DNA from: Aquimarina algiphila | Lineage (GTDB): Bacteria; Bacteroidota; Bacteroidia; Flavobacteriales; Flavobacteriaceae | Direction: 5' to 3' | Length of the DNA stretch: 54,658 bases | NCBI RefSeq assembly: GCF_007489275.1 | Contig: NZ_VLNR01000049.1 | Location: forward strand, 1-54,658 | Shown: one piece after another, positions 43,738 to 52,631 of the stretch | Layout of the letters: every line of letters starts with the position of its first letter | How positions within the stretch are numbered: position 1 is the stretch's first letter | Notes under the pieces: generated by a model | Seen by the model: only the letters and a program-made list of their open reading frames with translations | Told to the model about the DNA's origin: nothing | Databases searched by the model: none | Translations under genes and position numbers: made by a program

Positions 43738-46630
43738 GATATACATATTCTAATTGGTTAATAGCTTCTATAAATTTTCTACCGACTTTGGCAAATCCAA
43801 CATCATTAGGATGAATTTCATCATACCATTCATCTTTTTTTACCAAATGTCTCATATCAATATATGTGGCATTTTTATGTTTATGGGTTACTTCTTTTAG
43901 CAAGTCATTAAACTTGTCAATTAAATACTTAATCACATTGGTTCTATCTTCTTGTAGTGTAATTCCTTTTTGGATTAAATATTTATTTACCCAACCTTTT
44001 TTAATGGTTTTGACATTATGATCTGCACGAACATAATCGTACCCATGTACGAATACTTGTTCGACAAAATCAAACTCATGAATTCGATTAAAAAAATAGT
44101 TGTAGGTTGCTTCTATATCTTTGGTTTTTGTATCATAAAAATCATTTAGATATGCAGATGGCGTTAAACCAGATGGCATTCCTTTTTTGAGAATATTTAC
44201 AATTTCCGGGCCTATGATATCGTTCCCACCACCACTTATTAGTACATATTTGGGGCGTTCTTTTTCTATTTCTTTAAGAAGTTGTCTACTTGTTCTATAA
44301 TTTTGTAATTCATCACCGGCAGCAGCTATACTGCGTAAAGGATATTTTTCCATAACATAATCCAGAGTATCTTTTACCAAAAAAGGGAACAAAAACCAGG
44401 AGTCTCCTTCTGCAACAATCACAGGTAATTCTGGTAATAATCGTTTTGATTTCTTAAATTTTCGATATCTGCGCTTATCATCTAGATAGTTAGCTATGTC
44501 TATCGTAAAACCAGATAAATTTTTACTGTTGATATCTTTATCTCCCAGAACATTAGCTGTATTCATTTTTGTTTCTATTGCAAATCCATTTTGTTTTTTT
44601 TCTGTGTATAGAGAATTAATAAACGGAGCCAAAATTTCATGATTACAATACCAATCCCAATGATCAATTAATTTTTTACTAACAATATTATATGAGGGAT
44701 TAATAAGGTTTAATGTGGATGTGTATACTCCCCATTTCGTTTTTTCTGGTAAAAAGTCAGAAATTGCGCCATGCCCCATTAAATTACCAAGGTGAGTTAT
44801 TGGAGGTTGAATTCCTATCTGAGTCATATTGGGTATTGACGAAGTAATATCTTCTTTGTTATTAACGATAAACTTATAATGTAGCCAATCATGTTTCCAA
44901 TTATAAATTTCTTTATAAGTATCAAATGACCAACCAGCATAGGCAGAACTAGTATGCTCATAAAACATAATAGATTCTTTGGGTCTAAGCCTTTTGGTTT
45001 TATGATCAAAAGGATCAGAAGAAATTGCCAAATCAGATCCCAATAGTAATGTGGTAACAAAAATAGTTTCCTTTGAAGTATTGGAAACTTTTATCTGATA
45101 TTTTTGATAAAATTCATCATTACGTGTTAATTGGTCCGTAAGCGTAGTTAAATTAGATTCGGTATTGGTTATGTCTAACCATTGTTGATCCTTTTCTAAT
45201 CGAATTTCAACTTTAAGTGGGATTTTTGAAAAACCTCCATCTGGATTTTCAAGGGTACGATAATAATTCCATTTAATTAAAGTATTCAATTGATGAGAAA
45301 GCATTTTTTTTACTTGATCTAATTGAGTATCTAATAGATCTATTTGTACCGCTAGAGGTCTGTATTGATCATTTGGTAAGTTGATATAAACAGTTTGGTT
45401 GAATATTGTAACAAAAAAAGAAGCCTGATCAGCGCTACAGAGGTTAATATTTGGTATGTCTTCTACAATTAGTTTTATATCATTTTCTGCATATTTATCA
45501 TGATCAAGATTTGAAATAAAAATACCAAGAGATTCATAAATTGTTTCTGAAGAGACAGGATATGATTTTTTGTAATCTAGTAAAACCCCATGTTCCATAG
45601 GGTCTTGAATTAGAGAATCCTCAAGAGTAACCTCTTTGATTTTTGCAGTAAATGTTGTGTGTTTATTTACGTTAACCGTAATTTCAGATCCTTCTTTTAT
45701 TCCAAAAAGAAATCCTTTGTTATAATACCAACCATTTTTATTATTAAAGAATATCTCGCCTTGATCAATTTGAGTTTGTTTGGGATATAGGTTCAACCAC
45801 GCGGAATAGTGATTGTTTTTTCCTTGACCCTGTACACTAATAGTTGGTGTTTGTTTTTTATTAGTTATTCCCTTAAGACTTATTTTTGCCCATTTTGTAA
45901 TATCAAGATAGTTTATTTTGTTATTTTTTGTTTTAAGAAGTTGTAATAAATATCTGGTAAAAACACCACCTTTAGCATCTTCCCATGAAGATTCAGATGC
46001 AAGGCAAGCAGAAATGTTTACTGAGTTTTTATACGGAATTAATGAAGCAAGCTTTTGTGATTTGATTTGATCTTCATCGATCTCTTGTGAAAAGATAAAA
46101 TCACTATATTTTCTTGAAGGAAATATACCATTTAGTCTTCTTTGTCTGGAACCATTATCTTTTTGAGGGTTAAATGCTCTAACCATATCTCCAGAGTGGC
46201 AACAATCAAAAACTGTAATTATATGCGGGTCATTTTTAAATTTTGAAAATAAATACCGCAATTCTTTATCTGCTAACAAAAAATTATTTTCGTTTTCACC
46301 TTCGTTATCATAACAAACCAGACATTCTATTGTCCCAGAATGAGCGTCACTAAATCGACCCGAACTTTCTTCTAACGCTCCATGACCACTATAATAAAGA
46401 AAGACTGTGTCTTTATTCTTGGCTTTGTTGAGAACTGTATTTATATTCTTAACGATATTAGACTTGGTGGCAGTTTTATCTGTAAGTTTTTGAATTGAAA
46501 TAGTATCGTAGATTTTTTCAGCTTCAAGATTTTTGAGATAGATTTCGAATTTGTTCACATCGTTTACACATTGCCGCAAAGGGCTTATATGATATTCATT
46601 GATTCCAATAAGTAATGCATACAGGTTCAT
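43724..46630 (-). CDS. Caspase-like protease fused to a C-terminal SGNH/GDSL hydrolase
   Basis: First gene of the operon, 968 residues. Residues 1-280 are a caspase/metacaspase-like domain: LLIGINEYHISPLRQCVND, FLYYSGHGALE with catalytic His83, and ITVFDCCHSGDMV with catalytic Cys144. Residues 290-720 are a beta-rich middle region, with no family I recognise. Residues 735-958 form an SGNH hydrolase: block I IVAEGDSWFLF with nucleophile Ser744, GGGNDI with Asn803, and DEIHPND with Asp937 and His940. All four SGNH blocks can be found, so both enzyme halves look intact. The caspase half is a candidate activator of the gasdermin. The SGNH half would remove an acyl or ester group, possibly from lipid or a protein; this is inference. 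Its 3' end overlaps the gasdermin start. Confidence 0.88.
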   Translation of the reverse strand: MNLYALLIGINEYHISPLRQCVNDVNKFEIYLKNLEAEKIYDTISIQKLTDKTATKSNIVKNINTVLNKAKNKDTVFLYYSGHGALEESSGRFSDAHSGTIECLVCYDNEGENENNFLLADKELRYLFSKFKNDPHIITVFDCCHSGDMVRAFNPQKDNGSRQRRLNGIFPSRKYSDFIFSQEIDEDQIKSQKLASLIPYKNSVNISACLASESSWEDAKGGVFTRYLLQLLKTKNNKINYLDITKWAKISLKGITNKKQTPTISVQGQGKNNHYSAWLNLYPKQTQIDQGEIFFNNKNGWYYNKGFLFGIKEGSEITVNVNKHTTFTAKIKEVTLEDSLIQDPMEHGVLLDYKKSYPVSSETIYESLGIFISNLDHDKYAENDIKLIVEDIPNINLCSADQASFFVTIFNQTVYINLPNDQYRPLAVQIDLLDTQLDQVKKMLSHQLNTLIKWNYYRTLENPDGGFSKIPLKVEIRLEKDQQWLDITNTESNLTTLTDQLTRNDEFYQKYQIKVSNTSKETIFVTTLLLGSDLAISSDPFDHKTKRLRPKESIMFYEHTSSAYAGWSFDTYKEIYNWKHDWLHYKFIVNNKEDITSSIPNMTQIGIQPPITHLGNLMGHGAISDFLPEKTKWGVYTSTLNLINPSYNIVSKKLIDHWDWYCNHEILAPFINSLYTEKKQNGFAIETKMNTANVLGDKDINSKNLSGFTIDIANYLDDKRRYRKFKKSKRLLPELPVIVAEGDSWFLFPFLVKDTLDYVMEKYPLRSIAAAGDELQNYRTSRQLLKEIEKERPKYVLISGGGNDIIGPEIVNILKKGMPSGLTPSAYLNDFYDTKTKDIEATYNYFFNRIHEFDFVEQVFVHGYDYVRADHNVKTIKKGWVNKYLIQKGITLQEDRTNVIKYLIDKFNDLLKEVTHKHKNATYIDMRHLVKKDEWYDEIHPNDVGFAKVGRKFIEAINQLEYVYHENM

Positions 46631-47011
46631 AATCGTATATTATTTTAATTGCTAAACAAAAACGATTGCAGTTAAGAAAAACCATTAGTAGTGAATATGA
46701 CAGAAGGTATTTGGTAAATAGGGGATGGGGTAGTTAAAATGATTTTTTATAAATATTGATAATCAGATAGTTGTGCCCTTTTTCACTATTATAAATATAA
46801 GGATATTTATTGTTTTTTGAAAAGGAATAACACCCAAATATAAAAAGGTAAAAACCCCTTTTATGATACAGTGATTCGGTTTAATGAGCCTATCATCGAA
46901 AAAATTATACTTTCATCGAAAAAAAGCCAATACAAAAAGGTCAAATGAATTATATAAACCGAGATTTTTGACTATTTTTAACTTACCAATAATTATTATA
47001 GTATATCTATC
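46631..47011. other. 381-bp divergent gap with a TCATCGAAAAAA direct repeat
   Basis: The gap separates the gasdermin operon from the M48 gene and must hold both promoters. TCATCGAAAAAA occurs at 46893-46904 and again at 46913-46924, exactly 20 bases apart, about two helical turns, which suits two adjacent protein contacts near the M48 gene. I found no clear Bacteroidota -33/-7 pair for the gasdermin operon by eye. Confidence 0.4.
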
Positions 47012-47833
47012 ATGAAAATTAGAAAAATTTTAGCTTCATTATCCATCTTATTGCTTATGTCTTGTGGGGCAACAAATCCATTTACTGGTAAAAAAACGTT
47101 GTCGTTAGTGCCAAATTCGCAAATATTACCCATGGCTTTTCAGCAGTATAATCAATTCTTAGGAGAGAATAAGGTTGTAAAAGGAACTTCTGATGCAGAA
47201 ATGATTAAACGAGTAGGACAGAAAATAGCAAAAGCTTCAGAACGATACTTAAATGCAAGAGGGTATGCTGGTTATCTTAAAGATTATAGATGGGAATATA
47301 ACCTTGTACAGGATGAGACCGTTAATGCTTGGTGTATGCCAGGGGGAAAAATTGTTTTTTATACAGGAATTTTACCAATAGCAAAAACTGAGACAGGAAT
47401 TGCAGCTATTATGGGGCATGAAGTTGCACATGCACTAGCTAATCACGGTCAGCAAAGAATGAGTGCAGGTAAAATACAACAAGTAGCAGGAGCGGCTACC
47501 GCAGTAGCTATAAGTGGTAAAGATCAACAAACACAACAGATTGTAGGAACAGCGTTTGGACTTGGTTCTCAATTTGGTGTAATGCTACCTTTTAGTAGAA
47601 GCCATGAAACAGAAGCAGACGAAATCGGAATATTGTTAATGGCAATTGCTGGATATAATCCTGATGAAGCTGCCGAATTATGGAAACGTATGAAAACAAA
47701 TAGTGGCGGACAAGCACCACCAGAGTTTATGAGCACCCATCCATCAAGTGATACGCGTATAGCAAATCTCACAGCATGGGCTCCGGGAGCAAAAGCTGAA
47801 GCAAAGAAATTTGGGGTTACAACCTTTAAATAA
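47012..47833 (+). CDS. M48-family metalloprotease lipoprotein
   Basis: The N-terminus is a lipoprotein signal (MKIRKILASLSILLLMSCG), so the protein is anchored by a lipidated Cys18 to a periplasmic or outer-membrane face. The zinc site HEVAHALANH (about residue 136-145) carries the HExxH motif and HETEADEIG supplies the third Glu ligand; the PGGKIVFYTGIL strand precedes it. It matches the short LoiP-like M48 family of about 270 residues, which degrade misfolded envelope proteins. The end THPSSDTRI is typical. It is monocistronic, with a terminator directly after. Confidence 0.93.
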   Translation: MKIRKILASLSILLLMSCGATNPFTGKKTLSLVPNSQILPMAFQQYNQFLGENKVVKGTSDAEMIKRVGQKIAKASERYLNARGYAGYLKDYRWEYNLVQDETVNAWCMPGGKIVFYTGILPIAKTETGIAAIMGHEVAHALANHGQQRMSAGKIQQVAGAATAVAISGKDQQTQQIVGTAFGLGSQFGVMLPFSRSHETEADEIGILLMAIAGYNPDEAAELWKRMKTNSGGQAPPEFMSTHPSSDTRIANLTAWAPGAKAEAKKFGVTTFK

Positions 47834-47875
47834 TTGTAAAGTTTATATTCTTAAAAAGATTATACTTATTTTAGG

Positions 47876-47909
47876 AGCTGTTCTGAGAAAAATCAGAACA
47901 GCTTTTTTA
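47876..47909 (+). terminator. Intrinsic terminator
   Basis: AGCTGTTCTGA (47876-47886) pairs with TCAGAACAGCT (47893-47903), followed by a T run. It ends the M48 gene. Confidence 0.88.
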
Positions 47910-47980
47910 GTTTCATCGATCTCGCTTTGTACAAGTTTTTTTTCGGTATCAGGAGGGATTTATTTTTAATTTCACACTAC

Positions 47981-49300
47981 ATGAGTAAAGTATTACCTAA
48001 AGGACATAAGAAACTGTTGAACGCCTGGGCTTTTTATGACTGGGCCAATTCTGTATATAACTTAACCATTTCTTCTGCGGTTTTTCCAATTTTCTGGGGA
48101 GCATTAACTATAACAAAAGTTAATGGTGTTATTACAAATGATACGGTTCGGTTTTTGGGTTTTGATTTTAATAACGATTCCCTTATAAGTTATGTAACCG
48201 CATTAGCTTTTTTAGTAGTTTCTTTTATAAGTCCATTACTTTCTGGTATTGCAGATTATGTAGGAAATAAGAAAAACTTTTTAAAATTCTTCTGTTATTT
48301 AGGTGCAATATCATGTATAGGTTTGTATTGGTTTAGCTTAGAACACTTATGGTTCGGGTTGCTTTGTTACTTCTTAGCACTAATTGGTTTTTGGGCAAGT
48401 TTGGTGTTTTATAATTCTTATTTACCAGATATTGCTTTTCCCGAACAACAAGACGCTATTAGTGCAAAAGGGTATTCCCTAGGCTACATAGGAAGTGTAA
48501 TTCTATTGATTATCAATCTTGTAATGATTTTAAAATACGATTGGTTTGGTTTTGAAGATGAAGGAGTACCGACTAGGTTATCCTTTATTATGGTCGGAGT
48601 ATGGTGGATTGGGTTTAGTCAATACACCTATTATTATCTTCCAAAAGGAAATAAAAAAGATGTGTTAACCAAAGCTGTAGTTTTTAATGGTTTTAAGGAG
48701 CTAAAAATGATATGGAAAGCACTTAAGAATGACATAAAACTTCGTCGATATCTAAGTGCATTTTTTGTATATAGTATGGCCGTGCAGACTATTATGCTTA
48801 TCGCAACTTATTTTGGTATTGAAGAGTTAGATTGGGGAGAACAGAATGCTACAACAGGATTGATTATTAGTATTTTATTGATTCAATTGGTTGCCGTACT
48901 TGGAGCATATCTTACTTCTAAGGCATCCTCTAAATTTGGAAATATAAATACCTTGATCGTGATTAATTTTATATGGATTGGGATTTGTGTATTTGCATAT
49001 ACAATTACTACGCCAATGCAATTTTATATCACTGCTTCAATTGTTGGTTTGGTTATGGGAGGAATTCAGGCCTTATCGAGATCAACATATTCAAAATTTT
49101 TACCAGAAGATGCGATAGATACAGCTTCTTACTTTAGTTTTTATGATGTGTCTGAGAAGATCGGTATTGTAATCGGGATGTTCTCGTACGGAATTATAGC
49201 TCAAGTAACCGGGAGTGTTCGTTATTCGATACTATTCCTGATCTTATTTTTTGTAGTTGGTCTTGTCTTATTATTTAGAGTACCCAGAAAAAAATCGTAA
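47981..49300 (+). CDS. UMF1/Atg22-type MFS transporter
   Basis: The start is placed at ATG 47981 (MSKVLPKGHKKLLNAWAFYDWANSVYN); the longer frame begins with a TTG inside the terminator region. The 439-residue protein has about 12 membrane helices and the UMF1 signature: AWAFYDWANSVYNLTISSAVFP at the N-terminus and MGGIQALSRSTYSKFLPEDA between later helices. The family is distantly related to the yeast vacuolar effluxer Atg22, but the bacterial substrate is unknown. It stands alone between the M48 terminator and the lipocalin-like gene. Confidence 0.9.
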   Translation: MSKVLPKGHKKLLNAWAFYDWANSVYNLTISSAVFPIFWGALTITKVNGVITNDTVRFLGFDFNNDSLISYVTALAFLVVSFISPLLSGIADYVGNKKNFLKFFCYLGAISCIGLYWFSLEHLWFGLLCYFLALIGFWASLVFYNSYLPDIAFPEQQDAISAKGYSLGYIGSVILLIINLVMILKYDWFGFEDEGVPTRLSFIMVGVWWIGFSQYTYYYLPKGNKKDVLTKAVVFNGFKELKMIWKALKNDIKLRRYLSAFFVYSMAVQTIMLIATYFGIEELDWGEQNATTGLIISILLIQLVAVLGAYLTSKASSKFGNINTLIVINFIWIGICVFAYTITTPMQFYITASIVGLVMGGIQALSRSTYSKFLPEDAIDTASYFSFYDVSEKIGIVIGMFSYGIIAQVTGSVRYSILFLILFFVVGLVLLFRVPRKKS

Positions 49301-49496
49301 TGCTGTTTATGAGGTTACTTGGATAGATTTAATGATTTCAGTAATTAGTTGGTAAGAATATTTTTATCCTTTTTTTATGTATTTCATCTAGTTTCAGTGA
49401 CTTATTAATTCGTATATTATTATATTAATTTTGAAATATAATAATATTGGATACGTTAACGTTATTAGCTACTTTTATATAATAAAACCCACAATA

Positions 49497-49976
49497 ATGA
49501 AAAAACTTATGTTTATGCTGGTAGTAGTGCTACTAGCCTCTTGTAATACCACTCAACAGACTGTTATTGCAGCAAAAAAAACACTTAAAGGAGAGTGGTC
49601 TTTAGATAAAATTTCTTACGATCGTTCGGGGGTGTTTGATGTTAATCTTTATAATGATGCTTCTGCTGAATGCTTTACAGGAAGTATTTGGAAATTTATT
49701 CCTAATAATAATACTGGAAAGTATGAAGTAAATCAAGGTAGTTGTGTTTCTACTGGGGCAAGAAATTTTAGATTTACAATCCCTAAGCCAGAAGGAAATG
49801 GAGATTATAGCTTTTTATTTAAACCAATAAATGAAAAGAAAAAAAGCACCAACAATAATGCTGGTTATAGAATGCTTTTACAGCATCTTGATAACGCTAC
49901 AATGACTTGGACAATGACGGTAAGCCTAGAAGGGAAACCTTTTGTGATTACAATGAATTTTAATAAAATACAATAA
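49497..49976 (+). CDS. Lipocalin-like lipoprotein
   Basis: The start is placed at ATG 49497, because MKKLMFMLVVVLLASC is a lipoprotein signal with the lipobox LLASC. The upstream 22 codons of the longer frame read poorly. After the Cys is a short linker, then a beta-rich domain of about 140 residues (LKGEWSLDKISYDRSG, SAECFTGSIWKFIPNNNTGKY, and AGYRMLLQHLDNATMTWTM) like the lipocalin-type domain found in many Bacteroidota lipoproteins. It probably sits on the outer membrane. It is followed 16 bases later by the OmpA-like gene, so the two may form one operon. Confidence 0.78.
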   Translation: MKKLMFMLVVVLLASCNTTQQTVIAAKKTLKGEWSLDKISYDRSGVFDVNLYNDASAECFTGSIWKFIPNNNTGKYEVNQGSCVSTGARNFRFTIPKPEGNGDYSFLFKPINEKKKSTNNNAGYRMLLQHLDNATMTWTMTVSLEGKPFVITMNFNKIQ

Positions 49977-49992
49977 ATCAAATCTTTACATA

Positions 49993-50685
49993 ATGAAGAC
50001 AAATCTAAAAAAAATAGGAGTTGCCTTAATAACGGTTGCACTTTTGACAAGTTGTGAAGCTGTTAAAAACTCAAACAATACACAAAGAGGTGCAGTAATA
50101 GGTACCGCAGCCGGAGCTGTTCTTGGAGGTATTATCGGAAACAATGTGAAAAAGAAAAATTCTGCACTTGGTGCTGTTATTGGTGGTGTAGTTGGTGGTG
50201 TTGCTGGTGGTGTTATCGGTAAAAAAATGGATAAACAAGCTCAAAAAATCGAATCAGAAATACCAGGAGCAGAAGTTACACGTGTTGGAGAAGGTATTGA
50301 TGTAGTATTTGATGAGAATAGTGGAGTTTATTTTGCTACGAATCAGTCAACTATTAATGCTAAATCTAAAACAAACCTTAATAAACTAGCTGGTATTTTT
50401 AAAGAATATCCTGATACTAATATTATTGTAGAAGGGCATACTGATAGCACGGGTGATGATAGTTATAATATGTCATTATCTCAAAAACGAGCAAATGCCG
50501 TTACAAACTATTTGGTATCTCAAGGAATAAGTAAAAGCCGTTTGACAACATATGCTCATGGTGAAACACTTCCAAAATATGATAATGGTACTGCAGAAGG
50601 AAGAGCTAAGAATAGAAGAGTTGAACTTGGAATTGTTGCTAACGAAAAAATGAAGAGAGACGCGCAAAACGAAGTAAAACAATAA
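49993..50685 (+). CDS. OmpA-family lipoprotein with glycine-zipper region
   Basis: A lipoprotein signal (MKTNLKKIGVALITVALLTSC) is followed by a glycine-zipper region (residues 33-80: GAVIGTAAGAVLGGIIGN, then GAVIGGVVGGVAGGVIG), which can insert into or line membranes. The C-terminal half is an OmpA domain that binds peptidoglycan: FATNQSTINAKSK, IIVEGHTDSTGDDSYNMSLSQKRA, and GTAEGRAKNRRVEL. It tethers the outer membrane to the cell wall. It lies 16 bases behind the lipocalin-like gene and ends before a clear terminator. Confidence 0.92.
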   Translation: MKTNLKKIGVALITVALLTSCEAVKNSNNTQRGAVIGTAAGAVLGGIIGNNVKKKNSALGAVIGGVVGGVAGGVIGKKMDKQAQKIESEIPGAEVTRVGEGIDVVFDENSGVYFATNQSTINAKSKTNLNKLAGIFKEYPDTNIIVEGHTDSTGDDSYNMSLSQKRANAVTNYLVSQGISKSRLTTYAHGETLPKYDNGTAEGRAKNRRVELGIVANEKMKRDAQNEVKQ

Positions 50686-50707
50686 TTCATTTTGTAAGAA
50701 ATCGTTA

Positions 50708-50740
50708 AAAATCTCGACTATTTAAGTCGGGATTTTTTTA
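50708..50740 (+). terminator. Intrinsic terminator
   Basis: ATCTCGACT pairs with AGTCGGGAT (one G-U pair) around a five-base loop, followed by a T run. It ends the OmpA-like gene and separates it from the polyketide operon. Confidence 0.8.
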
Positions 50741-50767
50741 TGCTCAAAATTTATGTATCTTCAATAA

Positions 50768-51898
50768 ATGAATGAGAATTCACATGTACTAATCATCGGT
50801 GGGGGACTAGCTGGATTAACCAGTGCTATTCATTTAGCAAAGGCCGGTGTGCTAGTTACGCTCATAGAAAAAGATACGTATCCAAAGCACAAAGTATGTG
50901 GCGAATACATATCGAATGAGGTGCTTCCTTACTTTGAATTTTTAGATATAAATCTTGAAAAAGTACAACCTGTTACTATTTCAAACTTTGTTATAACAAC
51001 TCAAAAAGGAGATCGTATTCAAAGTACATTACCCCTTGGTGGTTTTGGGATTAGCAGATATACATTAGATTATTATCTATGGGAAAAAGCAAAAGAAGTA
51101 GGAGTCAGGTTGATAAATGATCAAGTTATAGATATACAATATCAAAACGATACCTTTTCGGTAAAGACAAATAGTAACATAGTTCAAACTTGTGATTACG
51201 TTATTGGAGCATACGGCAAGAGGACCACACTAGATAAAGCATTGAAACGAGATTTTAGCTTTAAAAAATCTCCCTGGTTAGCGGTAAAAGCTCATTATAA
51301 AGCAAATTTTGATAGCAATACAGTTTCATTACACAATTTTAAAGGCGGATATTGTGGACTTTCTATGGTTGAGGATCAAAAAGTAAATGTATGCTATTTG
51401 GTGAACTATGATAGTTTTAAAAAGCATAAAAACATTAATGTTTTTCAGGATGAAGTCATGAGGCAAAATCCTTATCTGGATACTTTTTTTAGTAGTTCAG
51501 AGCTTTTGTTTGATAAACCAATAACTATAAGTCAGATTAATTTTGAAAGGAAAAATCCCGTAGAAGATCATATTTTTATGACCGGTGATGCAGCTGGACT
51601 TATTCATCCATTATGCGGTAATGGTATGGCTATGGCTATCCAAAGTGCACAGTTGTTGTGTGAATTATTAATTAAAAACCATAATGCTGAAGTTGCAGGG
51701 TCAAGAAAAGAAATAGAGAGATTATATATTGAAAAATGGAATAACACTTTTTCCAAAAGATTATATGCAGGCAGAATTTTACAAAAAATATTGCTGAATG
51801 GTAACTTACAACAGATATCGTATGCAGTAGCCAATGTAATACCTTCAATAGTTCCAAAAATTATAAAACAAACCCATGGGGAACCTTTGATATGCTAA
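50768..51898 (+). CDS. FAD-dependent oxidoreductase (geranylgeranyl-reductase/hydroxylase-like)
   Basis: A 376-residue flavoprotein with the FAD motif VLIIGGGLAGLTSAIHLAKAG at the N-terminus, the CGEYIS segment near residue 44, and the GD motif FMTGDAAGLIHPLCGNGMAMA near 275-295. This is the geranylgeranyl-reductase-like/aromatic hydroxylase family. In analogous phenolic-lipid operons a flavoprotein hydroxylates the aromatic product of a type III polyketide synthase. It is the first gene of a tight operon; its stop overlaps the methyltransferase start by seven bases (ATGCTAA). The exact reaction is inferred from context. Confidence 0.85.
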   Translation: MNENSHVLIIGGGLAGLTSAIHLAKAGVLVTLIEKDTYPKHKVCGEYISNEVLPYFEFLDINLEKVQPVTISNFVITTQKGDRIQSTLPLGGFGISRYTLDYYLWEKAKEVGVRLINDQVIDIQYQNDTFSVKTNSNIVQTCDYVIGAYGKRTTLDKALKRDFSFKKSPWLAVKAHYKANFDSNTVSLHNFKGGYCGLSMVEDQKVNVCYLVNYDSFKKHKNINVFQDEVMRQNPYLDTFFSSSELLFDKPITISQINFERKNPVEDHIFMTGDAAGLIHPLCGNGMAMAIQSAQLLCELLIKNHNAEVAGSRKEIERLYIEKWNNTFSKRLYAGRILQKILLNGNLQQISYAVANVIPSIVPKIIKQTHGEPLIC

Positions 51899-52611
51899 TC
51901 AATTTACAACATAGAAGTAATGAGTTAGAACTTATGGATGACCCAGAAGTCGAAGATAAAGCCCTAGAAACGGCTTTATCTGATATTTCGAGGGTAAATA
52001 AATTATTAGGAGGCAATAGTATTACAATTAGAGCAGTTCATAAGTTGATTGAAGATACAGATTCTTCACAACAGCTTACTATTCTTGATTTAGGATGCGG
52101 TGATGGTGAAATGTTACGGTCTATCGCAAAATCATTGAGAAAGAAAAAAAGGAATGTAAAATTGATAGGAATCGATTTAAGCGAAAAATGTTTGACTTAT
52201 GCTAGAAAACTAAGTGTATCTTATCCAGAGATATCATATCAAAAACAAAATATATTAAACCTAGAAGCTTCAAAGTTTTCTTATGATATCATTCTGTGTA
52301 CATTGACATTACATCATTTAAAGTGCAATGAAATAAGAGATGTGATGAAAAAAATGATAGAACTAGCCAAGGTGGGTGTGGTAATAAATGATCTTCACCG
52401 TAGTGGTATAGCATATTATTTGTTTAAGATATTTAGTTTCTTTTTTATTAAAGGACATATTGCAAAAAATGATGGACTGATATCTATAAAAAGAGGATTT
52501 AAAAAAAAAGAATTGCTGCAGTATGCCATATCGATGAATCTGCAACATTATAATATCCATTGGAAATGGGCATTTAGATACCGATGGGTAATTATGACAA
52601 AGGAAAGTTAA
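51892..52611 (+). CDS. Class I SAM-dependent methyltransferase
   Basis: The 239-residue protein has motif I LTILDLGCGDGEMLRSIA near residues 59-76, the acidic strand LIGIDLSEKCLTYARKL, and ILCTLTLHHLKCNEI as motif IV. This is the UbiE-like small-molecule methyltransferase fold. It most likely O- or C-methylates the polyketide made by the enzyme two genes away. It overlaps the upstream flavoprotein gene by seven bases and ends 20 bases before the polyketide synthase, so the three are almost certainly co-expressed. No N-terminal targeting signal is seen. Confidence 0.85.
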   Translation: MLINLQHRSNELELMDDPEVEDKALETALSDISRVNKLLGGNSITIRAVHKLIEDTDSSQQLTILDLGCGDGEMLRSIAKSLRKKKRNVKLIGIDLSEKCLTYARKLSVSYPEISYQKQNILNLEASKFSYDIILCTLTLHHLKCNEIRDVMKKMIELAKVGVVINDLHRSGIAYYLFKIFSFFFIKGHIAKNDGLISIKRGFKKKELLQYAISMNLQHYNIHWKWAFRYRWVIMTKES

Positions 52612-52631
52612 CACTAAAAAAGTAAGAAAAA

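Noticed and set aside
47927..47980. Upstream extension of the UMF1 transporter
   Set aside because: It begins with TTG just after the terminator and the family N-terminus starts at the ATG 47981.
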